Source of the DNA: Chloroflexus aurantiacus J-10-fl
GTDB taxonomy: Bacteria > Chloroflexota > Chloroflexia > Chloroflexales > Chloroflexaceae
Reading direction: 5' to 3'
Assembly: GCF_000018865.1 (NCBI RefSeq)
Contig: NC_010175.1
Location: 2,542,001-2,606,000 of the forward strand
Length of the DNA: 64,000 nucleotides
A program made the translations under genes and the position numbers. Below, piece after piece: positions 24,848 through 34,725 of this stretch (positions are counted from its first letter, which is position 1; the number at the start of each line of letters is the position of its first letter). A model generated the notes under the pieces. It did not search any database. It had not been told where the DNA came from and was given only the letters and a program-made list of their open reading frames with translations.

Positions 24848-25618
24848 ATGGACTTTCAAGGCAAAATAGCCATCGTTACCGGCGGTGCGCAGGGGATCGG
24901 GCGCGCAACCGCTCTTGCACTGGCCCGTGAAGGGGCCGCAGTGGTAATTGCCGACCGTGATGAAGCGGCTACCACGGCACTGGTTTCCGGTATCAACGCC
25001 TGGGGCGGGCGGGCGCTGGCCGTTATCGCCGATGTCAGTGATGAAGCCGATGCGGCCCGGATTGCCAATGAAACAGTGCTAACGTTCGGCGGCATTGACC
25101 TGTTGGTGAACAACGCCGGGATTCAACAACCGGGGACAATTGAAAGCACGACCGTTCAGCTCTGGCAAGAGATTATTGCCGTGAATCTGACCGGTGTATT
25201 CCTGGTTTCGCGCTTTGTGATGCCCGAATTACGCCGACGCGGCGGTGGGGCCATCGTCAATGTTGCTTCGGTCTACGGGTTACGGGCCGAAGCTGGTTGG
25301 GCCGCTTACTCAGCCTCGAAAGGTGGGGTCATTGCGCTCACCCGGGCAATGGCGCTCGATGGCGCTGCCGATGGGATACGGGTGAATTGCGTCTGTCCCG
25401 GCATGATTGACACCTCACTGCTCCGCGCCAATGCCGCTTTGCTGAACGCACAACGTCCCGATGAAGCGTTACGCAGCTTTGCGCGGCGGGTACCACTTGG
25501 GCGCCTGGGCACCCCAGAAGAGGTGGCCAGTGTCATCCTTTGCCTGCTCAGTCCAACCGCCGGCTATCTCACCGGGGCCGTCATTACCGCAGATGGTGGC
25601 TGGGAAGCCCGGCTCTAG
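24848..25618 (+). CDS. Short-chain dehydrogenase/reductase (SDR)
   Basis: This classical 256-residue SDR has the cofactor-binding TGGAQGIG (11-18), NNAG (about 89), catalytic Ser in NVASVYG, YSASKGG (Tyr about 156, Lys about 160) and a C-terminal LTGAVITADGGW, as in FabG/3-oxoacyl or sugar-alcohol dehydrogenases. It oxidises or reduces a hydroxyl with NAD(P); the substrate is not readable. It begins three bases after the preceding gene, so it belongs to the same operon as the photolyase halves and moaD-moaE-mutM. Confidence 0.88.
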   Translation: MDFQGKIAIVTGGAQGIGRATALALAREGAAVVIADRDEAATTALVSGINAWGGRALAVIADVSDEADAARIANETVLTFGGIDLLVNNAGIQQPGTIESTTVQLWQEIIAVNLTGVFLVSRFVMPELRRRGGGAIVNVASVYGLRAEAGWAAYSASKGGVIALTRAMALDGAADGIRVNCVCPGMIDTSLLRANAALLNAQRPDEALRSFARRVPLGRLGTPEEVASVILCLLSPTAGYLTGAVITADGGWEARL

Positions 25619-25632
25619 TCAGGAGGAGGCTG

Positions 25633-25887
25633 ATGATTACGGTTACGGTACGCTTCTTCGCCGGACACCGCGATATTGTTGGGCGTAGCGAGGCCAGCTA
25701 CACTCTGGCTGAAGGGACAACCCTCGGTCAATTGTGGGAACAACTAACTGCCGAATATCCCCGCCTGACCGGTTATACCGGACGCCTGCTCTTTGCCGTG
25801 AATCAACAGTTTGCCCAACCGACGACTGTGTTAGCCAACGGCGATGAGGTCGCCTTTATCCCGCCGGTAAGTGGCGGACGGAGTTGA
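25633..25887 (+). CDS. moaD: Molybdopterin synthase small (sulfur-carrier) subunit MoaD
   Basis: This 84-aa ubiquitin-fold protein (MITVTVRFFAGHRDIVGRSEA, LFAVNQQFAQPTTVLANGDEVAFIPPVSGG) is preceded by a strong AGGAGGAGG site. It donates sulfur as a C-terminal Gly-Gly thiocarboxylate in molybdopterin synthesis. Unusually the Gly-Gly is followed by Arg-Ser before the stop, so the thiocarboxylate could form only after trimming. moaE follows three bases later, confirming identity. Confidence 0.87.
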   Translation: MITVTVRFFAGHRDIVGRSEASYTLAEGTTLGQLWEQLTAEYPRLTGYTGRLLFAVNQQFAQPTTVLANGDEVAFIPPVSGGRS

Positions 25888-25890
25888 TGT

Positions 25891-26304
25891 ATGGTCGAAC
25901 CGTTTGTCATTACCACAGAACCGCTTGATCCAGCGCCACTGGTAGCGGCAGTCCAGACGCCCAATGATGGGGCTGTTGTCACCTTTAGCGGCGTGGTTCG
26001 CAACCACTTCGGTGGACGGCCTACGGCATTTCTGGTGTACGAAGCCTACACCGAAATGGCCGTGCCGGTGTTACGCCAGATTGCCGACGAGGCACGAGTG
26101 CGCTGGCCGATTGGGCGGGTCTGTGTCCACCACCGGGTCGGTCGGCTAGAGATTGGCGAGACGGCAGTGCTGGTTGTTGTTGCGGCTCCGCACCGCGACG
26201 CCGCCTTTGCGGCTGCGGCCTACATTATGGATCGAATCAAAGAGATTGCGCCCATCTGGAAACAGGAGCATTGGGCCGATGGTGAAGCCGAATGGCGTGA
26301 ATAG
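25891..26304 (+). CDS. moaE: Molybdopterin synthase catalytic subunit MoaE
   Basis: The 137-residue protein matches MoaE: VVTFSGVVRNHFGGRPTAFLVYEAYTEMA, then VHHRVGRLEIGETAVLVVVAAPHRDAAFAAAAYIMDRIKEIAPIWKQE with the catalytic lysines in DRIKEIAPIWK. It inserts dithiolene sulfurs into precursor Z (cPMP), acting as a heterotetramer with MoaD. Genes needed for earlier steps (moaA, moaC) are not in this window. Confidence 0.93.
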   Translation: MVEPFVITTEPLDPAPLVAAVQTPNDGAVVTFSGVVRNHFGGRPTAFLVYEAYTEMAVPVLRQIADEARVRWPIGRVCVHHRVGRLEIGETAVLVVVAAPHRDAAFAAAAYIMDRIKEIAPIWKQEHWADGEAEWRE

Positions 26305-26314
26305 GTAACGTACT

Positions 26315-27151
26315 ATGCCGGAACTTCCTGAAGTTGAAACTGTTGCCCGCTCCCTCGCCCCGCAGCTTCAGGGACGCACAATTACCGGGCTGGCCAAACT
26401 TGACTGGCCAAAAATGCTGACACCGTCACCTGATGAATTCGCCGCACTGATTGCCGGACGGCGCATCGAGGCGATTGGGCGGCGAGCAAAGTGGCTGCTG
26501 CTGTCGCTCGATGGTGAGTGGACTCTGGCCATTCATCTGCGCATGTCGGGACAATTGCTGGTTGCCGAACCGGAGACATCTGAGGCACGGCACGTCCATT
26601 TTGCCCTCGATCTCGACAACGGGCGGCGACTCATCTTCAACGATCAGCGGAAGTTTGGCCGCGTCCACCTGCTCGACCGGCAAGGGCTGGCCGCTCTGGA
26701 TGCAGTCCACGGCCCAGAACCGCTCGCCGCTGATTTTACTCCCTCTGCATTAGCCGAACGCCTGCAAAACCGCCGGGCACCGATCAAAGCTTTGCTGCTC
26801 GATCAACACCTGATCGCCGGCATTGGCAACATCTACGCCAATGAAGCGCTCTGGCTGGCCCGCATTCACCCGCTGACTCCAGGCGCAATGCTTACGCCGG
26901 AACAGATCAACGAACTACACCATGCCATCCGGCACGTGCTGCAGGAAGCTATCACCAACCAGGGCAGTTCGTTGCGCAACTACCGTGACGGTTATGGCCG
27001 ACAGGGTACGCAACAAGAGCATTTTAATGTCTACGACCGGGCCGGTGAGCCGTGCCCGCGCTGTCAGAGCACGATTGAACGGATTGTGGTCGCTCAGCGG
27101 AGCACCTATTTCTGTCCGACCTGTCAGATTACCATGCAACAACCGGAATAA
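26315..27151 (+). CDS. mutM: Formamidopyrimidine-DNA glycosylase (Fpg/MutM)
   Basis: The 278-aa enzyme starts MPELPEVETVARSL, whose second residue Pro is the Schiff-base nucleophile and whose following Glu is catalytic. The helix-two-turn-helix (LLLDQHLIAGIGNIYANEALW) and the C-terminal zinc finger CPRCQ-X14-CPTCQ (about 248-274) are complete. It excises 8-oxoguanine and formamidopyrimidines. It follows moaE by 10 bp and is probably the last gene of this repair/cofactor operon. Confidence 0.95.
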   Translation: MPELPEVETVARSLAPQLQGRTITGLAKLDWPKMLTPSPDEFAALIAGRRIEAIGRRAKWLLLSLDGEWTLAIHLRMSGQLLVAEPETSEARHVHFALDLDNGRRLIFNDQRKFGRVHLLDRQGLAALDAVHGPEPLAADFTPSALAERLQNRRAPIKALLLDQHLIAGIGNIYANEALWLARIHPLTPGAMLTPEQINELHHAIRHVLQEAITNQGSSLRNYRDGYGRQGTQQEHFNVYDRAGEPCPRCQSTIERIVVAQRSTYFCPTCQITMQQPE

Positions 27152-27248
27152 GTGTGTACAATACACACAGGTTGAAGATTGGTTTAAGAATTACCAGGGC
27201 CGGCTCTCCTGTGGCCGGCGGCTGCCACTCACATGATGGGGTAATCCG

Positions 27249-27878
27249 GTGCAAGAACCAATTCTCCTGGTGGAAGACGATCAAATCCTGCAACTCACCC
27301 TCACCACAATGCTGCGGCGCGACGGTTATGCCGTAGATACTGCACGCAACATTGCCGAAGCTCGTCTGGCGATCCTCTCGCGTCGGCCAAGAATCATTCT
27401 GCTTGACCTCGGCTTACCCGATGGCAGTGGGTTTGATATTCTCAACTGGTTAAACCTGGAACCAGATCGGCCACTCATTATCGTCACGACTGCAAACGAT
27501 TCGCCGAAAGCGGCGCTTGAAGCCCTGGGACTCGGTGCCTTCGACTACCTGACAAAACCGATCAACCACGAAACCCTCCGGTACACGCTCCGTCGTGCGG
27601 TCAGCTACGATCAGCTTCGGCAGCAAGTCCGTAACTACGAAGAATTACGCAGCGAAGTGGATGAAGCGCGTCTAACCGTGCGCAGCGCAGCTCACCATAT
27701 CAGCCAGGCCTTAACGGTGATCATGGGAGAAGCGCAACTGGTACGCGAAGAGATATCTGATCCAGCCCTCCGGGTCAGCCTGGATCGGATCGTGCGCATG
27801 GCCGAGGAAGCAGCCCAGACCCTCGCTACACTGCGCACGAACCGCCTGCTTGCACCGCGCGAGGGGAGTGTTGAGTGA
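27249..27878 (+). CDS. Response regulator with a DHp-like helical tail
   Basis: This 209-aa protein has a receiver domain at residues 1-120 (ED pair at 10-11, phospho-acceptor D53 in LLDLGLPDGSG, Lys in YLTKPIN). A coiled coil follows, then a helical hairpin (about 143-200) beginning AAHHISQALTVIMGEAQLV, which looks like the phospho-His DHp helix of histidine kinases but with no ATP-binding domain behind it. It could be a phosphotransfer or dimerisation module. The start is GTG at 27249. Confidence 0.75.
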   Translation: MQEPILLVEDDQILQLTLTTMLRRDGYAVDTARNIAEARLAILSRRPRIILLDLGLPDGSGFDILNWLNLEPDRPLIIVTTANDSPKAALEALGLGAFDYLTKPINHETLRYTLRRAVSYDQLRQQVRNYEELRSEVDEARLTVRSAAHHISQALTVIMGEAQLVREEISDPALRVSLDRIVRMAEEAAQTLATLRTNRLLAPREGSVE

Positions 27879-28242
27879 GAGTCTGCTGCAAGACGTGCGC
27901 ACCGTACAAGAACAATCATATGTCGCCAGTAGAAGTAAGGGCACGGCATGCCGTGCCCCTACTGGTGTCCGGTGATCATCGTTCAAGCGTGTCACCGGCG
28001 AGTTGATACGTGGTCGTCGGCGTTGTAGAGGCGACGCATGCGTCGTCCCTCCTGTTGTCCGGTGATCAACCGTTCAGGTGCAATAGTATTGACTGGTGTG
28101 GTATAGCTTCTATTCTACCAGGTGTGATATGAGAGGCGCTCAACGTCAGGTTGTTGCATAATGCTACGTTGGGATGATGGTTGAGAGTTATTCAACCGCA
28201 ACACGTACTGCAATGACGGGTAAGATGCCTTCCAGGAATGCG
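27879..28242. repeat. Intergenic stretch with REP-like palindromes
   Basis: The 364-bp gap contains the perfect 20-bp palindrome GGGCACGGCATGCCGTGCCC (27939-27958) and a second, GACGCATGCGTC (28033-28044). They are separated by related GTGTCCGGTGATCA-like and GTTGTCCGGTGATCAA-like sequences. A degenerate relative of the first palindrome occurs at 34579-34600. No gene is evident. Confidence 0.65.
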
Positions 28243-29364
28243 TTATGGCAGTGGCCTGCCACCAAGAATATTCTTTTCCCACAAATCACCCAGCCCGTAA
28301 CCGTCGAGCCACGTCTCAGTCTCCTCCATCGTCAAGCGTCTACAGACAGGCTGACCATCCTGTCGTTCAACAACAACGATGTCTTCCGGCTCAAACTGGT
28401 TAACGAGCGTTACCGATTGAGTAGCCACAATGACTTGCGTTTGCGTGGCTGCACTATGTAGCAATTCGGCCAGTACGTGTATGGCGTAAGGGTGTAACCC
28501 CATCTCTGGTTCATCAAGTAAGATGATGGCCGGAAACTTCCGTGCCGGTTGGAGGAGCAGCGTTGCCAGGCAGATGAAGCGTAGGGTTCCGTCAGAGAGA
28601 GCATAAGCATCAAAGTAGGTATCGCTGCCTCGCTCTCGCCATTCCAGTTTTATTTTGTTAGGGTTAAACGGACTGGGTCGGAGCACAAAATCATCGAAAA
28701 AGGGGGCAACCATGCGGATAACATCGACAATATTGCGATAATGGTCTGGCGCTTGTTGCTGTATATAGTACAGATATGCGGTCAGATTCGATGCATCCTG
28801 ACGTAACCAATAGTTATCGTCAATATCGCCAGTTTGTTTCACTCTAGCCGAATCACTGGTATCGTGAAAGTGATACACGATCCAGCTTTGCATTGCCTCG
28901 AAGACATCCGCCGGGATACCTCTGCCGTAACTGGCCGGTAACAGACTCTCTTCGTGACCGGAACCCAACAGTGTTTCAACGGGCTTCTCGTAGCGGCGGT
29001 CATGGAAGAATGCGCGTTCCTCGGCAAACACGAAGCGATCTCCTACGGCTGGAACCAGCGCACAGCGATATCCATTTGCGATGATATTCCCCCTGGCCCG
29101 CCTATTTTTCTTCGTAAACCACAATTCAATTTGCAATGAGTCGGTGTTTTTTTGACCGAAGTGGAGTATGCGATCTGCCCCGCCGGCTCGGGCAACATAC
29201 ATCTGTAAATGGCGTTCAACCATTGCGCGGAGAAATGCAAAGACGCCTAAGATGTTTGATTTTCCGCTACCATTCGCACCGATCAAGATATTGAGGGGGC
29301 GTAGCGAAAATTCCAGTTCGCGGATTGATTTGAATCCCTGAACCTTGATGGTTTGCAGTTGCAT
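28243..29364 (-). CDS. AAA ATPase of the RecF/OLD-like ABC type
   Basis: The 373-aa protein starts MQLQTIKVQGFKSIRELEFSL, the classic start of RecF/SMC-like ATPases, with Walker A GANGSGKS (29-36). The C-terminal half carries the signature LSDGTLRFICLATLLL, Walker B AIILLDEPEMGLHP and the H-loop region QVIVATQSVTLVNQF. The start at 29364 has GGAAGG upstream. Related stand-alone proteins occur in phage-defence and toxin systems, but no partner nuclease or toxin gene is adjacent, so no system is assigned. Confidence 0.82.
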   Translation of the reverse strand: MQLQTIKVQGFKSIRELEFSLRPLNILIGANGSGKSNILGVFAFLRAMVERHLQMYVARAGGADRILHFGQKNTDSLQIELWFTKKNRRARGNIIANGYRCALVPAVGDRFVFAEERAFFHDRRYEKPVETLLGSGHEESLLPASYGRGIPADVFEAMQSWIVYHFHDTSDSARVKQTGDIDDNYWLRQDASNLTAYLYYIQQQAPDHYRNIVDVIRMVAPFFDDFVLRPSPFNPNKIKLEWRERGSDTYFDAYALSDGTLRFICLATLLLQPARKFPAIILLDEPEMGLHPYAIHVLAELLHSAATQTQVIVATQSVTLVNQFEPEDIVVVERQDGQPVCRRLTMEETETWLDGYGLGDLWEKNILGGRPLP

Positions 29365-30055
29365 GTGCCCATCCTTCCTCATGTCTTTCCCGGCACCCCG
29401 CATCCGCAAATGACCACAACCCTACCCGCCCAAAGGTTCTCTCAGTGCCTCGGTAGTGCTACGATGTCTTTACAACGTCCCTTGCCTCAGCAATTGTGTT
29501 ATTCTGTATAATACGAAGCTCAAGTTTGGTACGTGATCGCGAGGGAAAGAGAGTAGATTGTTCTCTACCCCTGTATTGTACCAGAGTACACCAGTGGTAT
29601 ATCAAATCTTAACTCATACTGTGCATCATCGCCGAAGCGCTCAATCGTCATTGGTCAGCCCTACCCCTGCACGATGTGTTGCTGCATTATCCGCAATGCA
29701 CCGGCAGTTCCCGGTGAAGCGCGCTTCCAGCTCACGAGTCATGCCCTTCACTCGGGTTACGTATCGGTACAGGTATGCACTGCGCCCCGCGCCTGCTGGT
29801 GCGCATGCCAGGTGCGGAAACGTGGCTGCCGCACGCCACACGATGCGTCACGGGCAACCCGCTCTGGAAACCGTATGCACGCCGCGTGTGATACCACTAC
29901 GGGCGTAGCAGAAACGCCGTTCTCCGCATTTACGCTCAGGTCGCTGTCGGTATGAGCGATGACGTTTCTTGAACTGGATTTGACTTAGTCATTGTTGTTA
30001 CCTATACACGATTGGCAATCCCATGCATGTATCAGACATTTCTGGAAAGAATCAC
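29365..30055. other. Intergenic stretch with a decayed repeat copy
   Basis: There is a TATAAT at 29507-29512 (plus strand) with TTGCCT 19 bp upstream, possibly a promoter for the HD gene 540 bp on. Bases 29750-29870 include GTGGCTGCCGCACGCCACAC and GGGCAACCCGCTCTGG, echoing the core of the MITE family seen at 39.2, 45.3, 48.4 and 51.1 kb. No convincing gene. Confidence 0.4.
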
Positions 30056-30616
30056 ATGGAATCACCTGCGTTAAGTTCACTTATCCCGCATCTCCTGGCA
30101 CTCAAATTGCTGCCGCGCACCGGTTGGTTACAACGTGGAGTACGTGATGTCGAAAGTGTTGCCGAACACTCGTTTGGAGTGGCGGTTCTCTGTCTGCTGA
30201 TCGGGGATCAGATTGCCGACATTGATCGCGGGCGATTGCTGGCAATTGCCTTGTTGCACGACCTGGCCGAGTCGCTGTTGAGCGATTTGCCGGCATCGGC
30301 CACTCGACTACTTGGCAAAGAGGCGAAGCGCCAGGCCGAACGGGATGGCCTGGCGGCGTTGATCGGTCATCTGTCCCGCAGTGATGAGTATCTCACGCTG
30401 TGGGATGAGTATGTTGACGGTACCTCACGGGAGGCCCGGTTGGTCAAAGCGGTTGATCGGCTTGAGCTGATGGCTCAGGCGCTGGCCTACGAACGCAGCG
30501 GTGTCCGCGGTCTTGACTCATTCTGGCCGCTCGATGACGAGTGGGCAACAGAGTTTCCGCCAGTCGCCGCGTTGGCCGCACATTTACGTACCGAACGCAG
30601 CCGGTCGTCCGGTTGA
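30056..30616 (+). CDS. HD-domain metal-dependent phosphohydrolase (YfbR-like)
   Basis: This 186-aa HD-domain protein has ESVAEHSFGVAV (first His), LLHDLAESLLSDLP (HD pair) and KAVDRLELMAQA (distal Asp), the complete H-HD-D set of nucleotidase-type HD proteins such as 5'-deoxynucleotidase YfbR. The start at 30056 has GGAAAG upstream; an ATG 11 codons earlier (30023) is possible. Its substrate is probably a nucleoside monophosphate. It converges with the trans-sulfuration gene (3-bp gap). Confidence 0.85.
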   Translation: MESPALSSLIPHLLALKLLPRTGWLQRGVRDVESVAEHSFGVAVLCLLIGDQIADIDRGRLLAIALLHDLAESLLSDLPASATRLLGKEAKRQAERDGLAALIGHLSRSDEYLTLWDEYVDGTSREARLVKAVDRLELMAQALAYERSGVRGLDSFWPLDDEWATEFPPVAALAAHLRTERSRSSG

Positions 30617-30619
30617 TCC

Positions 30620-31741
30620 TCACTGTGCGGCCCGTCGGATCGCTCCATCGAGATCTGCCCAGAGATCATCAACATCTTCAATCCCAACGCTAAGCCGCAG
30701 TAGCGTGGGTGGCAGATGCTCTTGCCCGGCAATCGCAGCCCGTCGCTCCATAGTTGACTCAACAGCTCCCAGGCTGGTTGCATGGCGGATCAGGCTGACA
30801 TTGCGGCAGACTGCATCGGCAAATGTGGCATCACCGCGCAGGTCGAACGAGATAATGGTTCCGAACCCCTTCAATACGCGACAGGCAATGGCATGGGTTG
30901 GATGCGTTGGCAAACCCGGATAACGGACACAGCTAACCAGCGGGTGGTGGGACAGCCGTTGGGCCAGCTCCATCGCATTGTGCTGCGCCCGTTCCAACCG
31001 CAATGCCAGCGTGCGCGCACCACGCGCCGCCAGAAATGCCTCGAAGGCGCCAGGGGTGGCTCCGGTCAATTCACGCGACCGTCGCAAATCGTGCCAGAGT
31101 TGTTCATCACGAGTCGTTACCACACCTGCGAGCAAGTCGGAATGTCCGCCGATAAACTTGGTGGCCGATTGAATGGAGAGGGTTGCCCCAAACTCGAGTG
31201 GCTGCTGGTTCAACGAGGTGGCGAAGGTATTGTCTACCGCGACGATGGTACCGGGCTTGCGCGGCGCAGCACAGATTGCCGGGAGATCGGCAACGACGAG
31301 CAACGGATTTGAAGGCGACTCAAGCCAGACCAGATCGGCCACGGCACAGGCTTGCTGCCAGCCTTCGGTATCGGTAAGCGCCAACCGGCGCACTGACCAG
31401 CGTCCACGCGCTTCCCCGGCCATTGCTAGCCCGGTCACACCCTGGTAACAATCGTCCGGTAACACAACCTGTGCACCGGCGGGCAATTGATCAAACACGG
31501 CAGCAATCGCCGCCATTCCCGACGCAAACGCCACTGCTCGTCCGCCTTCAAGACCACCAACAATCTCTTCGACGGCTTCCCAGGTTGGCGTTGCATCATT
31601 TCGGGCATATGAACGCCCTTGACCGATAAGAAAATTGGATGCCGGAATTGGCGGAACATTGAGCGGCGCACCGGCTTCAATCGTGCGTCCGGCTGCTACC
31701 AGCCATGACTCTGGTTTGAGATGCTGAGAATGTCGTGCCAT
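30620..31741 (-). CDS. Cys/Met-metabolism PLP enzyme (cystathionine gamma-synthase/lyase family)
   Basis: The 373-aa protein is a fold-type I trans-sulfuration enzyme. The PLP-Lys is in SATKFIGGHSDLLAG (about residue 190). Other conserved elements are YARNDATPTWEAVE, FASGMAAIAAV (phosphate-binding), LESPSNPLL, VDNTFAT and C-terminal LLRLSVGIEDVDDLWADL. Members act on cystathionine, O-acylhomoserine or methionine; which one is not decidable from motifs. It stands alone, convergent with the HD gene. Confidence 0.88.
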   Translation of the reverse strand: MARHSQHLKPESWLVAAGRTIEAGAPLNVPPIPASNFLIGQGRSYARNDATPTWEAVEEIVGGLEGGRAVAFASGMAAIAAVFDQLPAGAQVVLPDDCYQGVTGLAMAGEARGRWSVRRLALTDTEGWQQACAVADLVWLESPSNPLLVVADLPAICAAPRKPGTIVAVDNTFATSLNQQPLEFGATLSIQSATKFIGGHSDLLAGVVTTRDEQLWHDLRRSRELTGATPGAFEAFLAARGARTLALRLERAQHNAMELAQRLSHHPLVSCVRYPGLPTHPTHAIACRVLKGFGTIISFDLRGDATFADAVCRNVSLIRHATSLGAVESTMERRAAIAGQEHLPPTLLRLSVGIEDVDDLWADLDGAIRRAAQ

Positions 31742-31857
31742 ACTACACCTTACGTTCAGAGGCGGCTCTTGTAAGAGAAGGCCATGCCCAGGAGACTACG
31801 GTTGTGCGGGTGATTATCACATTGACGACGAAGAGTGTCAATTGACCAGTCAAGCGA

Positions 31858-31885
31858 TTGACGGAATTGCGAATTGCGGTACAAT
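31858..31885 (+). promoter_or_regulatory. Promoter of the glycosyltransferase gene
   Basis: TTGACG (31858-31863), 16 bp, TACAAT (31880-31885). The start codon is about 90 nt downstream. Confidence 0.65.
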
Positions 31886-31978
31886 GTTGTAACAATCGCT
31901 CCAACAATGGCTATTATTAGAGCAATAAACCGCGTAGCACCAATTCCCCTGCCTTTGCGAATTGTTGAGGAGTTTGCT

Positions 31979-33145
31979 GTGCAGATCGTGATCAACGGCA
32001 GCTTTTGGTCCCAGCCGACCGTGGGCATCGGCCAGTATCTGCATCATTTACTGCCCTGGTTGCATCGTCTGGCACCACAGCATCGTTACCTGATGGTAGT
32101 ACCGGCTGGTACCAAAACTCCTGCACTTCCGGTTGGTGTTGAGGGGATCACGGTAAAGATTGGCGGCCCACGCCAGATCGCAAAGGTCATCTTTGAACAG
32201 ATTGCCATCCCTGTCATCACCCAACGCCTGGCTCGCAACGGCGAACCGACAGTGATCTTTGTGCCCTACTTTGCACCACCATTACGGGCACGTCAACCGG
32301 TCGTCACCACTATCGGCGATCTGATACCGTTGCTCTTGCCGGCCTACCGGGGAAGTTGGGCAGTGCGGACCTATATGGCATTAGTTCGGCGCGCAGCTCT
32401 GCGCAGTGCGCATGTGTTAACTTTCTCGACGTTCAGCCGGAGTACGATTTTGAACTACCTGGCCATCCCATCTGACCGGGTTACGGTGAGTTATCTGGCT
32501 GCCGGTGATCAATACCGTCCAGCCGCTGATGTACACGCCGCTCAGGCGCTGGTTGCCGCCCGTTATGGTGTGCAACCGCCCTTCATCTACTATGTCGGTG
32601 GGCTTGATGAACGAAAAAATCTGGGAACGTTGTTACGTGCGTTTGCGCTTGTACATGGCCGGCATCCCCACTGTACGCTGGCGATTGCCGGGAGAGCGTT
32701 GGGACGTGATCCCCGCCTCTTTCCCGATATTGATCAATTGATCCGCGATCTCGATCTGACGAAGGCTGTCCGTCGCATTGATGTTCCGGTTGACGACGGC
32801 CCCCTGCTCTATCAGGCATGCACCATCTTTACCTATCCATCGCGGTATGAAGGGTTTGGCTTGCCTCCCCTGGAAGCAATGGCGTGTGGTGCACCAGTGA
32901 TTGTAAGCGACGCCAGTTCATTGCCGGAGGTTGTTGGAGCCGCCGCACTCCGCATCGCACCCGATGATGTGGCCGGTTGGGCAGCCGCAATCAATCGTCT
33001 CTTGAGCGATGAGGCGCTACGATCCGATCTGCGCACCCGCGGACTGGCCCAGGCCGCCAGTTTTTCATATCGGCATACGGCTACGATTACGCTCAACGTT
33101 CTCGAACAAGTAGCGAAAGCAGCACCGGTTGTTCGCCATCGGTAA
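31979..33145 (+). CDS. Family 4-type (GT-B) glycosyltransferase
   Basis: This 388-aa protein starts at GTG 31979 because GAGGAG lies seven bases before it ([20 protein letters not shown]). The N-terminal Rossmann domain precedes the C-terminal GT4 domain, with [19 protein letters not shown] and the nucleotide-sugar-binding [25 protein letters not shown] (EX7E-type). It transfers a sugar from an activated donor to a lipid, glycan or protein acceptor at the inner face of the membrane. The acceptor is unknown. Confidence 0.9.
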   Translation: MQIVINGSFWSQPTVGIGQYLHHLLPWLHRLAPQHRYLMVVPAGTKTPALPVGVEGITVKIGGPRQIAKVIFEQIAIPVITQRLARNGEPTVIFVPYFAPPLRARQPVVTTIGDLIPLLLPAYRGSWAVRTYMALVRRAALRSAHVLTFSTFSRSTILNYLAIPSDRVTVSYLAAGDQYRPAADVHAAQALVAARYGVQPPFIYYVGGLDERKNLGTLLRAFALVHGRHPHCTLAIAGRALGRDPRLFPDIDQLIRDLDLTKAVRRIDVPVDDGPLLYQACTIFTYPSRYEGFGLPPLEAMACGAPVIVSDASSLPEVVGAAALRIAPDDVAGWAAAINRLLSDEALRSDLRTRGLAQAASFSYRHTATITLNVLEQVAKAAPVVRHR

Positions 33146-33186
33146 CAATCGGTGAAATGCGATCACGGAATGACTTTGCTGATTAA

Positions 33187-34287
<1,101 letters not shown>

Positions 34288-34666
34288 TCGAGGTGATGGT
34301 TGTATCAAGGCCGGGTAATAGTGTTCGAGACACGCGACTCAACGATTACCCCGACACTACGACTGTGCGCGGATGCGCCGAACCAGCGTGCTGACTTCGT
34401 GCACAGTGTGATCATCCCTTGTCAGACAGGGTTGCCCGTGGCGCGTGGTATGAAGTGCGGCGGCAACGTTGCCGCGCCAGCCGCGATCAGGCACGGCAGC
34501 GCAATGGTTTCCCCATTTTGCTCAACGATGGGAGTCATCCAGATGTGCCGACGGCGCATCGGTGAGTTGTAGTCAGTAGGGGCACGGCACGCCGTGTCCC
34601 ATTAGCGCCAGCGTCTGGCAGTGCGTCGTTCAGATGCAGTAGATTTGAGATTACCGGCGCTATAGA
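34288..34666. other. Intergenic stretch with decayed repeat fragments
   Basis: It holds a degenerate MITE-core fragment (34440-34495, with CGTGGTATGAAGTGCGGC and AACGTTGCCGCGCCAGCC) and a palindrome related to that at 27939 (34579-34600, GGGGCACGGC and GCCGTGTCCC arms). No gene is supported. Confidence 0.45.
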
Positions 34667-34698
34667 AATCCCTCTTCCACACCGGTGGAAGAGGGATT
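34667..34698 (-). terminator. Terminator of the sdhCAB operon
   Basis: A perfect 14-bp stem, AATCCCTCTTCCAC/GTGGAAGAGGGATT, has a 4-nt loop and lies 27 bp beyond the sdhB stop. Confidence 0.8.
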
Positions 34699-34725
34699 AC
34701 GTGGACACAGTGGATAACGAACAGC

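Noticed and set aside
28243-29364. Phage-defence system (OLD/retron/Gabija-like)
   Set aside because: Only the ATPase is present; no TOPRIM domain in the protein and no nuclease, reverse transcriptase or helicase partner adjacent.
29558-29908. A 116-codon plus-strand frame in the gap before the HD gene
   Set aside because: No domain, no ribosome site, and the DNA carries a decayed MITE-like repeat.
34300-34572. A 90-codon plus-strand frame after the methyltransferase
   Set aside because: It lies over decayed repeat DNA and has no ribosome site or domain.
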